DNA from: Mobilicoccus massiliensis
GTDB lineage: Bacteria; Actinomycetota; Actinomycetes; Actinomycetales; Dermatophilaceae
DNA length: 64,000 bases
Assembly: GCF_000826525.2 (NCBI RefSeq)
Contig: NZ_LN651331.1
Coordinates: 744,026-808,025 of the forward strand
Direction: 5' to 3'
In this document: positions 38,849 through 51,709 of the stretch, piece after piece
How positions within the stretch are numbered: the first letter of the stretch is position 1
Layout of the letters: the number at the start of each line of letters is the position of its first letter
The notes under the pieces: generated by a model
Told to the model about the DNA's origin: nothing
Seen by the model: the letters and a program-made list of their open reading frames with translations, nothing else
Databases searched by the model: none
Translations under genes and position numbers: made by a program

Positions 38849-39199
38849 ATGAGTGTCGCCCTCGCCAACCCACCGACCGACCCGTTCGTCATCGACGTCT
38901 TCCGACGCAGCCTCGGGGAGCTGTGGTTCCAAGTGGCCCCGCTGTGCCAGGGCGTCGACGACCCGACCGTGCTCGACGCGACCCTGCGGGCCCGCGCCGA
39001 CTCCGAGGGCAGCCACCTCGTTCACGAGCTCGAGGCCCTCCTCGTCGGCTGGCCGCACTACGACTCCGCGCAACGGGCGGTGCTCACCGCAGCCGTCGCC
39101 TACGTCGCCGGCACCGTTCCCGGTGACCACGAGGCGATCGTGGTCGACGGTGACAAGGTCATCGACGCCGCCGTTCGCTCGATCCTCCGCAGCAGCTGA
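38849..39199 (+). CDS. Uncharacterised small protein
   Basis: 116 aa, no family recognised. It is predicted mostly helical: PFVIDVFRRSLGELWFQVAPL, then RADSEGSHLVHELEALLVGWPHYDSAQRAVLTAAVAYVAGTVPGDHEA. There is no signal peptide or membrane helix and no cysteine pair. Codon use matches the neighbours, so it is probably a real gene. It is monocistronic: its own promoter-like element lies upstream and a terminator follows 7 bp after the stop. Confidence 0.7.
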   Translation: MSVALANPPTDPFVIDVFRRSLGELWFQVAPLCQGVDDPTVLDATLRARADSEGSHLVHELEALLVGWPHYDSAQRAVLTAAVAYVAGTVPGDHEAIVVDGDKVIDAAVRSILRSS

Positions 39200-39206
39200 A
39201 CCATCC

Positions 39207-39231
39207 GCGCCGGCACCGCGTGTGCCGGCGC
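39207..39231 (+). terminator. Terminator of the 38849 gene
   Basis: Perfect 10-bp inverted repeat (39207-39216 and 39222-39231) with a 5-nt loop, 7 bp after the stop codon. No U-tract. Confidence 0.75.
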
Positions 39232-39351
39232 CGCTCCTGGTCGAATCGCGCTCGCCCACCGGATGGCGGACGAAGGTCCCGGACCCTACCGCTCGGTCGT
39301 CCCTAGCGTCGGGGTGAAACAGCCCCTTCGCTGCTTCGAATCGAGGACCTC

Positions 39352-40980
39352 ATGGCCGAGGACCGTCGCGACATCACCCAGCTTCCCGACCTGGCCCAGA
39401 CCGCCGGGCGTGTGGCCCCCGTCAGGTCGAGGATGCCGGTGTACCGGGATCTCATGCCGCCCTGCAACCACGCGTGCCCGGCCGGGGAGAACATCCAGGA
39501 CTGGCTGCGACTGCTCAAGGCGGGCGACGCCGAGGGCGCGTGGCGCCGCCTCACCGAGGAGAACCCGTTCCCCGCCATCCACGGCCGGGTCTGCTACCAC
39601 CCGTGCGAGACCGCCTGCAACCGCACGGAACTCGACAGCTCGGTCTCGATCCACGGCGTGGAGCGCTACCTCGGCGACCTCGCCCTGGAGGAGGACTGGC
39701 GGTTCACCCGCCCGGTCGCCGAGTCGGGCCGGTCGGTGCTCGTCATCGGCGCGGGGCCGAGCGGGCTGGCGGCCGCCTACCACCTCGCGCGACTGGGCCA
39801 CCGCGTCGAGATCCGGGACTCCTCACCGCAACCCGGCGGCATGATGCGCTACGGCATTCCCGAGTACCGCCTCCCCCGCGACGTGCTGGACGCCGAGATC
39901 GCCCGCCTCGGAGATCTGGGGGTCGAGATCGTCACCGATCACACGGTCACCGACCTGCTCGCCGAGCAGCAGGAGGGCGGGTTCGACGCGGTGTTCATCG
40001 CGATCGGGGCCCACCTGTCCAAGCGCGTCGACATCCCCACTCAGGACGCGAGCCGCATCGTCGACGCGGTGTCGTTCCTGCGGGGCGTCGCCTCGGGCGA
40101 GCGGCCGGTCATGGGCCGGCGCGTGGCCGTGTACGGCGGCGGCAACACCGCCATGGATGCCGCCCGCACCGCCCGTCGCCTCGGCGCCACCGAGACCGTC
40201 GTCGTCTACCGGCGCACCTCCGAGCAGATGCCCGCCCACGTCGAGGAGCGCGCCGACGCCGAGCGCGAGGGCGTGACGATGAACTGGCTGCGCACGATCA
40301 CCGCGGTCGACGACGCCGTGACGGTCGAGATCATGGAGTTGGACGAGAACGGCAAGGCCCGTGGCACGGGCCGGTTCGAGAAGCTCGCGGCCGACACCGT
40401 CATCCTCGCGCTGGGTCAGGAGGCCGACACCGGGTTCCTCCACGGCATCAGCGGCCTGCGTTTCGAGGACGGCGTGATGCACGTCGACCCCGACACCCTC
40501 ATGTCGGACGTCCCCGGCCTCTTCGCCGGCGGCGATGCCGTCCCCTCGGAACGCACGGTCACCGTCGGCGTCGGGCACGGCAAGCGAGCCGCCCGCAACA
40601 TCGACGCCTACCTCGAGGCCGCGCCCCTGCCCCCGAAGGTGCGTAAGCCCGTCGCGACGTTCGGCTCGATGCACCTGTGGTACTTCGGCGACGCCCGACG
40701 CCGCAGCCAGCCCCAGCTCGATCCCGGCTCCCGGGTCGCGGCGTTCGACGAGGTCGTCGGCGGCCTGAGTGACGCGCAGGCGTTGTTCGAGGCTCGCCGG
40801 TGTCTGTCGTGCGGCAACTGCTTCGAGTGCGACGGCTGCCTCGGCTCGTGCCCGGAGGACGCCATCATCAAGCTCGGTCGCGGCCACCGCTACCGCTATG
40901 ACTACGCCCGCTGCACCGGCTGCGGCACCTGCGCCGAGCAGTGCCCGGTCAACGCCATCGAGATGATCCGCGAGCGGTGA
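39352..40980 (+). CDS. GltD-like NAD(P)-dependent FAD oxidoreductase with C-terminal ferredoxin domain
   Basis: 542 aa. The N-terminal Cys-rich region (CNHACPAGENIQDWL then CYHPCETACNR) is the cluster-binding domain of glutamate-synthase small subunits. The FAD motif is VIGAGPSGLAAAYHLARLG and the NAD(P) motif VYGGGNTAMDAARTARRLG. After about residue 480 two [4Fe-4S] motifs follow: CLSCGNCFECDGCLGSCP and CTGCGTCAEQCP. This layout fits an electron carrier between NAD(P)H and ferredoxin-type partners. It precedes nifJ by 31 bp and the DHOD-like gene, so the three form one operon; the direction of electron flow is not known. Confidence 0.85.
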   Translation: MAEDRRDITQLPDLAQTAGRVAPVRSRMPVYRDLMPPCNHACPAGENIQDWLRLLKAGDAEGAWRRLTEENPFPAIHGRVCYHPCETACNRTELDSSVSIHGVERYLGDLALEEDWRFTRPVAESGRSVLVIGAGPSGLAAAYHLARLGHRVEIRDSSPQPGGMMRYGIPEYRLPRDVLDAEIARLGDLGVEIVTDHTVTDLLAEQQEGGFDAVFIAIGAHLSKRVDIPTQDASRIVDAVSFLRGVASGERPVMGRRVAVYGGGNTAMDAARTARRLGATETVVVYRRTSEQMPAHVEERADAEREGVTMNWLRTITAVDDAVTVEIMELDENGKARGTGRFEKLAADTVILALGQEADTGFLHGISGLRFEDGVMHVDPDTLMSDVPGLFAGGDAVPSERTVTVGVGHGKRAARNIDAYLEAAPLPPKVRKPVATFGSMHLWYFGDARRRSQPQLDPGSRVAAFDEVVGGLSDAQALFEARRCLSCGNCFECDGCLGSCPEDAIIKLGRGHRYRYDYARCTGCGTCAEQCPVNAIEMIRER

Positions 40981-41011
40981 CCCCGCCGATGTCGACCAGG
41001 AGTGACCTGTC

Positions 41012-44583
<3,572 letters not shown>

Positions 44584-44587
<4 letters not shown>

Positions 44588-45759
44588 CCGATGTGAGCGA
44601 CGACCGCGTCGAGGATCTGATGACGGGAGCGAGGACGAGCATCACGCCGGAGATCGTGCCCGCGGACGAGGTCGTGCACCCCACGCTCGCGACGACCTAC
44701 CTCGGGTTGACGCTCGCCCACCCGGTGGTCGCCTCGGCCGGTCCGCTGACCCGCGACGCCGACGGGGTGCGGGCCCTCGCCGACGGTGGTGCGGCGGCGA
44801 TCGTGCTGCACTCGCTCTTCGAGGAGCAGTTGCGCGCCGAGAGCGCCCGCGACATCTACATCGAGGAGAGCACCGAGGAGTTCTTCGCCGAATCGCTCTC
44901 GTTCTTTCCCGAGGTCGAGCGCACCGAGTCGCCCATCTCCCACCGGTACCTCGATCTGCTCGAGCGCGCCGCGTCCGCGGTCGACGTGCCGGTCATCGCG
45001 AGTCTCAACGGCTCGGACATCGGCGGGTGGACGCAGTTCGCGCGACGCATGCAGGACGCCGGCGCCGCGGCGCTCGAACTCAACGTCTACCTCGTGCCCG
45101 GTGACGTGACGATGCGTGGGCGCGACGTCGAGGACCGGCACGTCGAGATCGTCGCGGCGGTGACCGGCGAGGTCGACATCCCCGTCGCCGTCAAGCTCTC
45201 GCCCTACTCCTCCTCGTTCGGTGAGCTCGCCATCCGGCTCGACGAGGCGGGTGCCGACGGGCTCGTGCTCTTCAACCGGTGGACCCAGCCCGACATCGAC
45301 ATCGAGTCGGTGGCGGTGCAGGCCGGCATCGAGCTGAGCACGCCGGGTGAGGGCAGGCTGCCGCGCACGTGGATCGCGGCGCTGCGCGGCCGGGTCGAGG
45401 CGAATCTCGCGGGAACGAGCGGCGTCGAGACCGCCGACGACGTCGTCAAGTACCTCCTCGCCGGGGCCGACGTCGTGATGACGACGTCCTCGCTCGTGCG
45501 CCACGGGCCGGGCCACGTGCGCGCCCTTGTCGCCGGCCTGGAGTCGTGGATGGCCCGCAAGGGCTTCTCCTCGGTCGACGACGTCCGCGGCCTGCTCTCG
45601 GTGCCCGTCGACGTCGACGTCACCGCCTACGAGCGGTCGGGCTACGTCGGCGCGCTCGAACAGGCCAAGCAGCGGTACGGCTCGTTGTCGGGCACCCCCG
45701 TGATCTCGGCACCGCCGGTCGGCCCCGTGCCGACCCCGCCGGTCGATCTCGAACGCTGA
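44584..45759 (+). CDS. Dihydroorotate dehydrogenase-like FMN protein
   Basis: 391 aa TIM-barrel resembling class 1 dihydroorotate dehydrogenase/PreA proteins: LGLTLAHPVVASAGPLTRDADGVRALADGGAAAIVLHSLFEEQ, PVIASLNGSDIGGWTQFARRMQDAGAAALELNVYL and VAVKLSPYSSSFGELA. The usual catalytic Ser/Cys loop of true pyrimidine enzymes is not evident, so a role in pyrimidine synthesis is doubtful. Its ATG overlaps the nifJ stop (ATGA). This GltD-like/nifJ/DHOD-like trio suggests a shared redox task. Confidence 0.85.
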
Positions 45760-45890
45760 CGACCGGCGACCAGGGAGGGCCGTTGCCGGCAGTCGTCGAT
45801 CCGGATGCACCGGATCCTCGTCGTCCGAATCACTGGCCCGACGTGGGCAAATGCGTGGCCTCACGCGGCCGGACCTGCGACAGTGGTGAG

Positions 45891-45918
45891 CGTCCGGGGC
45901 GTCTTCTCGCCCCGGACG
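45891..45918. terminator. Hairpin between the redox operon and the amidohydrolase gene
   Basis: Perfect 11-bp arms (45891-45901, 45908-45918) with a 6-nt loop, followed by TTCGTCTT. It lies 131 bp after the DHOD-like gene and 31 bp before the next start. It may end the upstream transcript or act in the leader of the amidohydrolase mRNA. Confidence 0.55.
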
Positions 45919-45949
45919 TTCGTCTTGCGTCGTCGTCCTGGAGGTCTGT

Positions 45950-47551
45950 GTGTCCGGGTGTCTCGTTCGTGGTGTCCGCCTCGTCGACGTCGTCCCGCCA
46001 CGCCCGGCCACTGGGGCGGGGGCAGGCACGTCACCGATGACACCGACGGCGCCCAGGACGCCCACGGCACCGCGGAATCCGGGCCCGGGAACGGCGGAGG
46101 AGACGGTCGACGTGCGGATCGTCGACGGCATCGTCACCCAGGTCGAGGCCGGCCTCACCGCCCGGCCCGGCGAGAGCGTCCACGACGGCGGAGGCCGGTG
46201 GGCCGTTCCCGGGTTGTGGGACGCGCACGTCCACATGGGCCAGTGGGCAGCGGCGACGACACGCTTCGACCTCGCGGAGGCGACGAGCGTCGCGCACGCG
46301 TGCGGCATCGTCGCCCGGCAGGTGGCGACCATGTCGCGGGACCGCCCGGGCACGATCTGCGGATTCGGCCATCGCACGGCCACGTGGCCCGAGCAGCCAA
46401 CGGTGGCGTCCCTCGACGAGGTCACGCGGGACGTGCCGGTCGTGCTCATCAGCGGCGACTGTCATTCGGGGTGGCTGAACTCGGTGGCCCTGAGCCTGCT
46501 CGGGCTCGCCCCACGCGAGGACGTCGTCGTCGAGCAGGAGTGGTTCGACGTGTTCCCGCTGCTAGAGGAGCGCCTGCCCGGCCTCGCCGAGCGGGCCGTC
46601 GCCGGCTACCGGCAGGCGAGCGCCGAAGCGGTCGCCAAGGGCATCACCGGGGTCGTCGACCTCGAGTTCGCGCGGGGCGTGGACCTGTGGCCGGCCCGGT
46701 TCTCCTCCGACCGCGTCGACGCGCTGCGGGTGCGCGTCGGCACCTACGCCGACGGCCTGGACGACGTCATCGCCGCAGGTCTGCGCACGGGGGACGAGAT
46801 CGGCGAGAGCGGCGGGCTGCTGACGATGGGTCCGCTGAAGATCATCTCCGACGGCTCGCTCAACACGCGCACCGCGTACTGCTGCGAGCCCTACGCCGAC
46901 GGCGACGAGCTCCCCCACCCCGCGGGGGTGCAGAACGTCGACTTCCACGACCTGCGCCTGCTGCTGGGGCGAGCAGCGGCCCACGGTCTCGACGTCGCGC
47001 TGCACGCCATCGGCGACGCGGCGGTACGCGACGCCCTCGACGCCTTCGAGGTCACCCGGGCCCGCGGCACGATCGAACACGCCCAGCTCATGTGCTGGGA
47101 CGACATGCCACGCATGGGCCGGCTCGGCATCACCGCGAGCGTGCAGCCCGCGCACCTGTGGGACGACCGTGACGTCGCCCGCCGCTGCTGGCCCGACCGC
47201 ATGGATCGCTGCTTTCCGTTTCGCAGTCTCGCCGCGAACGGGGTGCCGCTCGCGTTGGGCTCCGACGCTCCGGTCTCGCCGCTCGACCCCTGGCTCGCGA
47301 TGGCGGCCGCCGTCCATCGCAGCGCCGACGCCCGCGAGCCCTGGATGCCCCACCAGGCACTCACCGTCGCCGAGGCCCTCGGGGCGAGCACCGACGGTCA
47401 GGGCACCATCGGGCGCGGGTCACGCGGCGACCTCGTGCTCCTCGACGCCGATCCCTACGCCGTTCCCGACGACAGCGCCGAGGCCGCCGCGGCGCTGCGC
47501 GAGATCCACGTCGCGGCGACGTTCGTCGCCGGGCGGCTCGTGCACGGATGA
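45950..47551 (+). CDS. YtcJ-like amidohydrolase (amidohydrolase 3 family)
   Basis: 533 aa. The metal-dependent hydrolase core has the HxH motif in GLWDAHVHMG, a later DALHAIGDAAV-type His (HAIGDAAVRDALDAF), HAQLMCWDDMPRMG and the C-terminal Asp in ALGSDAPVSPLDPW. Members hydrolyse N-acyl, amide or cyclic amide bonds; the substrate is unknown. A Thr/Pro-rich insert (about residues 25-50) after the first beta strands is unusual. The GTG at 45950 was chosen because GGAGG lies 5 nt upstream. It converges with paaE with a 3-bp gap. Confidence 0.88.
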   Translation: MSGCLVRGVRLVDVVPPRPATGAGAGTSPMTPTAPRTPTAPRNPGPGTAEETVDVRIVDGIVTQVEAGLTARPGESVHDGGGRWAVPGLWDAHVHMGQWAAATTRFDLAEATSVAHACGIVARQVATMSRDRPGTICGFGHRTATWPEQPTVASLDEVTRDVPVVLISGDCHSGWLNSVALSLLGLAPREDVVVEQEWFDVFPLLEERLPGLAERAVAGYRQASAEAVAKGITGVVDLEFARGVDLWPARFSSDRVDALRVRVGTYADGLDDVIAAGLRTGDEIGESGGLLTMGPLKIISDGSLNTRTAYCCEPYADGDELPHPAGVQNVDFHDLRLLLGRAAAHGLDVALHAIGDAAVRDALDAFEVTRARGTIEHAQLMCWDDMPRMGRLGITASVQPAHLWDDRDVARRCWPDRMDRCFPFRSLAANGVPLALGSDAPVSPLDPWLAMAAAVHRSADAREPWMPHQALTVAEALGASTDGQGTIGRGSRGDLVLLDADPYAVPDDSAEAAAALREIHVAATFVAGRLVHG

Positions 47552-47554
47552 CGC

Positions 47555-48703
47555 TCAGGCGTCGAAGTCGACCCTCACCGCATCGGTGGTCGGGTGCGAC
47601 TGGCACGTGAGCACGTACCCGGCCTCGATCTCCTCGGGTTCGAGGGCGTAGTTCTCGGTCATCTCGACCTCCCCCTCGACGAGCTTGGCCCGGCACGTGC
47701 CGCACACCCCACCGGCGCACGCGAACGGCACGTCACCCCGCACGCGGAGCGCGGCGTTGAGGATGCTCTCGTCGGCGCTCTTCGGGCTCTCCACCCGGCC
47801 TTCGAGCCCGTCGAGGCGGAACGTGACGTCGACGTTCTCGCCGGTGGGATCGGCGACGACCGCGCGCCCCGCGTTTCCCTCGGGGGTCGCCTTCGGGTCG
47901 CCGGTGGTGAACAGCTCGTAGCGGATCCGGTCCTCCGAGACACCGGCCGCCGCGAGCTCGTCGCGGATGAGCTGGACGAGCTCGTACGGCCCGCACAGGA
48001 ACCACTCGTCGACGACCTCGGGGCGGATCATCGTGCCGAACATCGAGCGGAGCTTGTCGGCGTCGATGCGACCGGTGTGGGTCGGTGAGAGCCGCTGTTC
48101 GCGCGAGAGGACGTGGTGCACCGCGAGGCGAGCGGGGAACCGGTCCTTGAGGTCGGCGAGGTCCTCGACGAACATCACGTCCATCGCCGCCCGGTTGGCG
48201 TAGACGAGGTTGACGTACGCCTCGGGGTTGGCCTCGAGCAGCGAGCGGACGATCGAGATGATCGGTGTGATGCCCGACCCCGCGGCGAACGCGACGTATC
48301 TCGACAGGCCCCGGGACTCCTCGGCGATGGCCTGCGGGTCGTTGAGCGAGGTCATCGAGTGGCGGCTGACGAACGCGCCCGTCGGGCTCATCACGTCGAT
48401 CGTGTCGCCGGGGTGCAGGTGGTCGTTGGCCCAGTTGGAGAACACGCCGCCGAGGTCACGCTTGATGCCGATCTTCAACTCCCCGCGCGTGGGCGGGGCG
48501 CAGATCGAGTAGCTGCGGCGGATCTCCTTGCCGTCGAGCTCCTTGCGCAGCGCGACGTACTGGCCGCTGACGTAGCCGTAGTCGTCGGCGAGTTCTTCGG
48601 GTACCGCGAGCGTCACCTCGACCGCGTCGGCGGTGAGGGGACGCACGGCCGAGACCGTCAGCGGGTGGAACCGGGCTCGACGACGAGGAGAGGTGAGCGG
48701 CAT
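47555..48703 (-). CDS. paaE: Phenylacetyl-CoA epoxidase reductase subunit PaaE
   Basis: 382 aa. It feeds electrons from NADPH to the PaaABC epoxidase. The N-terminal FAD domain has RRSYSICAPP, the NAD domain GSGITPIISIVRSLLE and the C-terminal plant-type ferredoxin domain CAGGVCGTCRAKL plus a later Cys in YVLTCQSHP for the [2Fe-2S] cluster. The ATG at 48703 overlaps the paaD stop by 1 nt (TGATG). It is the last gene of paaABCDE. Confidence 0.95.
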   Translation of the reverse strand: MPLTSPRRRARFHPLTVSAVRPLTADAVEVTLAVPEELADDYGYVSGQYVALRKELDGKEIRRSYSICAPPTRGELKIGIKRDLGGVFSNWANDHLHPGDTIDVMSPTGAFVSRHSMTSLNDPQAIAEESRGLSRYVAFAAGSGITPIISIVRSLLEANPEAYVNLVYANRAAMDVMFVEDLADLKDRFPARLAVHHVLSREQRLSPTHTGRIDADKLRSMFGTMIRPEVVDEWFLCGPYELVQLIRDELAAAGVSEDRIRYELFTTGDPKATPEGNAGRAVVADPTGENVDVTFRLDGLEGRVESPKSADESILNAALRVRGDVPFACAGGVCGTCRAKLVEGEVEMTENYALEPEEIEAGYVLTCQSHPTTDAVRVDFDA

Positions 48704-49284
48704 CAGAGCACCTTGAAGTAGTCGAAGGGTTCGAGGCAGGACCGGCAGACGTAGAGCGCCTTGCAGGCGGTCGAGCCGAACCGGGTCTGCTCGCGGGTGT
48801 CGAGGGAGTGGCAGTGGGGGCACTTCACCGACAGCGCGACGCGGGTGCCGCCGAACCGGGGTCCGTTCTCCCGCGCGTTCTCCATCGCCCGGCGGTGCTC
48901 CGGATCGGGCGGCGCGATGCCGTAGTCGGCGAGTTTGCGCCGGCCCTCCTCGCTCATCCAGTCGGTGGTCCACGCCGGGGCGAGGACGACCCGCACCTGC
49001 ACGTCCCGGTAGCCGTGCTCGGTGAGCACGTCGGTGACGTCGTCACGCATGCGCCCCACGGCCGGGCAGCCCGAGTAGGTCGGGGTGATCTCGACGACCG
49101 CGCCACCGGTGCCGTCGGTTCGCGCCGAGCGCAGGATGCCGAGGTCCGCGAGGGTGAGCACGGGTACCTCCGGATCACACACCGTGGCGGCCAGATCCCA
49201 GACGGCGGCGTCGTCGGCGTCCTGCGGGCGCACCGCGGCGCCGGACGCGGCCGGTGGAATGGCCGACGGGGTCACGGCCGCCAT
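48703..49284 (-). CDS. paaD: Phenylacetyl-CoA epoxidase assembly protein PaaD
   Basis: 193 aa. PaaD belongs to the DUF59/MIP18 family and is thought to help build the metal centre of the epoxidase. DUF59 part: VCDPEVPVLTLADLGILRS then ITPTYSGCPAVGRMRDDV. The C-terminal zinc-ribbon-like part has CPHCHS and CRSCLEPFDYFKVL. The ATG at 49284 overlaps the paaC stop by 1 nt; two in-frame GTG codons just upstream (49287, 49290) are alternatives. Confidence 0.93.
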   Translation of the reverse strand: MAAVTPSAIPPAASGAAVRPQDADDAAVWDLAATVCDPEVPVLTLADLGILRSARTDGTGGAVVEITPTYSGCPAVGRMRDDVTDVLTEHGYRDVQVRVVLAPAWTTDWMSEEGRRKLADYGIAPPDPEHRRAMENARENGPRFGGTRVALSVKCPHCHSLDTREQTRFGSTACKALYVCRSCLEPFDYFKVL

Positions 49285-50105
49285 CACCACGACGCACCCG
49301 GGAACCGGCGGGCGATGACCTGCATCTCGGCGACGACGTAGCCCAGGTGCTCCCGGTGAATCCCCCGGCGACCGCCGGTCACCGCGGTCGGGGTGCTCGG
49401 CACCGACAGCCCGGCCTCGTCGATCGCGCGCTCGAGCGCAGCGAGGACCGGCTCGCGCAGGGTCGAGGGACGCACGGCGACCCCCTCGAGGGCGTCGATG
49501 AGCTCGTCGTCCTCGAACAGCTCCTCGACGTACGGCCACACGATGTCGAGACCGGCCTGCATACGCCGCGCCGACTCGGCCGTCCCGAGCCCGAGCCGCA
49601 ACAGCCACTGCCAGGCGTGGTCGACGTGGTACTCGACCTCCTTGACGGCCTTGGCCGCGATCGCGGCGAGGGTCTCGTCGGTCGACCGTGTGAGCTGCTC
49701 GTAGAGGTGAACGGCGTAGAGAGCGAACACGAGCTGGCGGGCGATGGTCTGCCCGAAGTCGCCGTTGGGCACCTGCACGAGGTGCACGCACCGGAACTCG
49801 TCCTCGGTGCGCCAGTAGGCGAGGTCGTCCTCGCTCTTGCCCCAGGCGGTGCCGGCGTAGGTGTAGAACGAGCGCGCGTGCCCGAGCAGGTCGAGGGCGA
49901 TGTTGCCGAGCGCGATGTCCTCCTCGAGTTCGGGCGCGCGGGAGATCCACCACGAGAGCTGCTGCGAGCAGATGAGGGCGTCGTCGGCGAGACGGAGGGC
50001 GTACCGCGCGACGTCCTCCTCCGCCTTCAGCCCCGCCGCGGCGATGTCCTCGGCGGTGAGCGCCTGACCCGCGCTCACCCGGGTGGCGCTGTCGAACCCG
50101 CTCAC
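49284..50105 (-). CDS. paaC: Phenylacetyl-CoA epoxidase structural subunit PaaC
   Basis: 273 aa ferritin-like helical subunit that pairs with PaaA in the 1,2-epoxidase. Family blocks: LRLADDALICSQQLSWWISRAPELEEDIALGNIALDLLGHARSFYTYAG, and EYHVDHAWQWLLRLGLGTAESARRMQ. The GTG at 50105 overlaps the paaB stop (GTGA), so translation is coupled. Length matches the family. Confidence 0.95.
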   Translation of the reverse strand: MSGFDSATRVSAGQALTAEDIAAAGLKAEEDVARYALRLADDALICSQQLSWWISRAPELEEDIALGNIALDLLGHARSFYTYAGTAWGKSEDDLAYWRTEDEFRCVHLVQVPNGDFGQTIARQLVFALYAVHLYEQLTRSTDETLAAIAAKAVKEVEYHVDHAWQWLLRLGLGTAESARRMQAGLDIVWPYVEELFEDDELIDALEGVAVRPSTLREPVLAALERAIDEAGLSVPSTPTAVTGGRRGIHREHLGYVVAEMQVIARRFPGASW

Positions 50106-50425
50106 AGGTGCTTCACTCCCTCGCTCTGTGTGTAGTACGTCGCGTGGCGGTAGGTCTTGCCCTGCGGCGACTCGAAGAACGCCCCCTTGTGGTCGGGATC
50201 GGACGTCGTGATCGCGTCGGCCGGCACGACCCACACCGACACCCCCTCGTTGCGGCGGGTGTAGAGGTCACGGGCGTTGCGGACGGCCATCGTCGCGTCG
50301 GGGGCGTGGATCGACCCGGCGTGCACGTGGGAGAGGCCACGCGAGGGGCGCACGAAGACCTCCCACAGCGGCCACAGGGGCGTCTGCTCCGCGGACTCGG
50401 ACGGGGCGGGGTTCTGCTCGGACAT
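50102..50425 (-). CDS. paaB: Phenylacetyl-CoA epoxidase subunit PaaB
   Basis: 107 aa. WEVFVRPSRGLSHVHAGSIHAPDATMAVRNARDLYTRRNEGVSVWVVPADAI is diagnostic for PaaB, the small subunit bridging PaaAC heterodimers. It overlaps paaC by 4 bp and lies 80 bp after paaA. The N-terminal 15 residues (MSEQNPAPSESAEQT) are a disordered tail. Confidence 0.96.
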   Translation of the reverse strand: MSEQNPAPSESAEQTPLWPLWEVFVRPSRGLSHVHAGSIHAPDATMAVRNARDLYTRRNEGVSVWVVPADAITTSDPDHKGAFFESPQGKTYRHATYYTQSEGVKHL

Positions 50426-50505
50426 CGGGGTCTCCGCTGATGAGGGTGGCAGTGGCGTGGGTGGGCAGCGACTCGGCAGTGACGTCGTAGTCGCTTCGAG
50501 CGTCG

Positions 50506-51522
50506 TCAGGCGTGCTTGAGGGCGGTGTCGCTGTCGTGCTGCCGGCGCGCGTAGGCCGCCGCGGCCTCCCGCACCCAGGCGCCGTCCTCGTGGGCCTTGA
50601 CGCGGTGGGCCAGGCGCTGGACGTTGCACGGGCCGTGACCGGCGATGACCGACTTGAGCTCGTCCCAGTCGAGCTCGCCGTAGTCGTAGTGACCGCGGTC
50701 CTCGTTCCACTTCAGGTCGGGGTCGGGCAGGGTGAGGCCGAGGGCCTCGGCCTGCGGCACCATCATGTCGACGAAGCGTTGCCGCAGCTCGTCGTTGGAG
50801 AACCGCTTGATCTTCCAGTCCATCGACTGCTGGGAGTTGGGCGAGTCGGCGTCGGGCGGCCCGAACATCTGCAACGCCGGGCCGTAGTAGCGATCGACGG
50901 CGTCCTGCGCCATCTGCTTCTGCTCCGGCGTGCCGTGGGAGAGGGCGTAGAGGATCTCCCACCCCTGCCGCTGGTGGAACGACTCCTCCTTGCACACCCG
51001 CACCATGGCCCGCCCGTACGGACCGTAGGAGCACCGGCACAGCGGCACCTGGTTGCAGATCGCCGCGCCGTCGACGAGCCACCCGATCGCCCCCACGTCG
51101 GCCCACGTCAGCGCGGGGTAGTTGAAGATCGAGGAGTACTTGGCCTTGCCCGACATCAACTGGTCGTACATCTCCTCGCGCGTGATGCCAAGCGTCTCGG
51201 CGGCGGAGTAGAGGTAGAGCCCGTGCCCCGCCTCGTCCTGCACCTTGGCGATGAGGATCGCCTTGCGCTTGAGCGAAGGGGCCCGGCTGATCCAGTTGCC
51301 CTCGGGCTGCATGCCGATGATCTCGGAGTGCGCGTGCTGGCTGATCTGCCGCTGCAACGTGCGGCGGTACTTCGGCGGCATCCAGTCGCGGGGCTCGATG
51401 CGTTCGTCGGCGGCGATGAGGGCGTCGAAGTAGGCCTGCGCCTCGCTGCCCGATGCGCCGGAGGTGTCGGTCGTCGCGTCGTGGGTGCCGACTCCCTCGA
51501 CCGGTCGGAGGTCTGGTGCCAT
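50506..51522 (-). CDS. paaA: Phenylacetyl-CoA 1,2-epoxidase catalytic subunit PaaA
   Basis: 338 aa. The di-iron four-helix-bundle protein hydroxylates phenylacetyl-CoA to the epoxide. Iron-ligand motifs are visible: [32 protein letters not shown] (E-x2-H) and [18 protein letters not shown] (E-x2-H). The ATG at 51522 was chosen because [10 protein letters not shown] precedes the domain by a normal distance; an upstream in-frame start would cut into the hairpin leader. It heads paaABCDE and is divergent from the TetR gene. Confidence 0.96.
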   Translation of the reverse strand: MAPDLRPVEGVGTHDATTDTSGASGSEAQAYFDALIAADERIEPRDWMPPKYRRTLQRQISQHAHSEIIGMQPEGNWISRAPSLKRKAILIAKVQDEAGHGLYLYSAAETLGITREEMYDQLMSGKAKYSSIFNYPALTWADVGAIGWLVDGAAICNQVPLCRCSYGPYGRAMVRVCKEESFHQRQGWEILYALSHGTPEQKQMAQDAVDRYYGPALQMFGPPDADSPNSQQSMDWKIKRFSNDELRQRFVDMMVPQAEALGLTLPDPDLKWNEDRGHYDYGELDWDELKSVIAGHGPCNVQRLAHRVKAHEDGAWVREAAAAYARRQHDSDTALKHA

Positions 51523-51556
51523 GGGTCTCTCACCTCGGAACTCGTCGCGTGGGGCC

Positions 51557-51578
51557 GGCGGCTCGTCGTCGAGCCGCC
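51557..51578 (-). other. Hairpin in the paaA leader
   Basis: Perfect 9-bp arms (51557-51565, 51570-51578) with a 4-nt loop, 34 bp before the paaA ATG. It would form in the 5' untranslated mRNA of paaABCDE. Function unknown. Confidence 0.65.
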
Positions 51579-51595
51579 TGCCTGCCGGCAGCAAA

Positions 51596-51615
51596 TACCG
51601 ACCGTTGGTTCAGTA
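51596..51615. promoter_or_regulatory. Probable PaaR-type operator, paaA/tetR spacer
   Basis: TACCGACC-GTTG-GTTCAGTA is an imperfect palindrome with half-site TACYGAMC and a 4-nt centre. It lies between the divergent paaA and TetR genes. The same TACCGACC-N4-GTTCA string occurs once more, in the paaJ/paaI spacer, which argues for a shared regulator. Confidence 0.7.
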
Positions 51616-51709
51616 TATGGAGCGCTCCGGCACGGTCAAGATGTCCCGGGCCTTCGTACCACCCTCGACGGGCCGCCGACTGCGAATCCACGTGTGGAAG
51701 ACTGCCGAG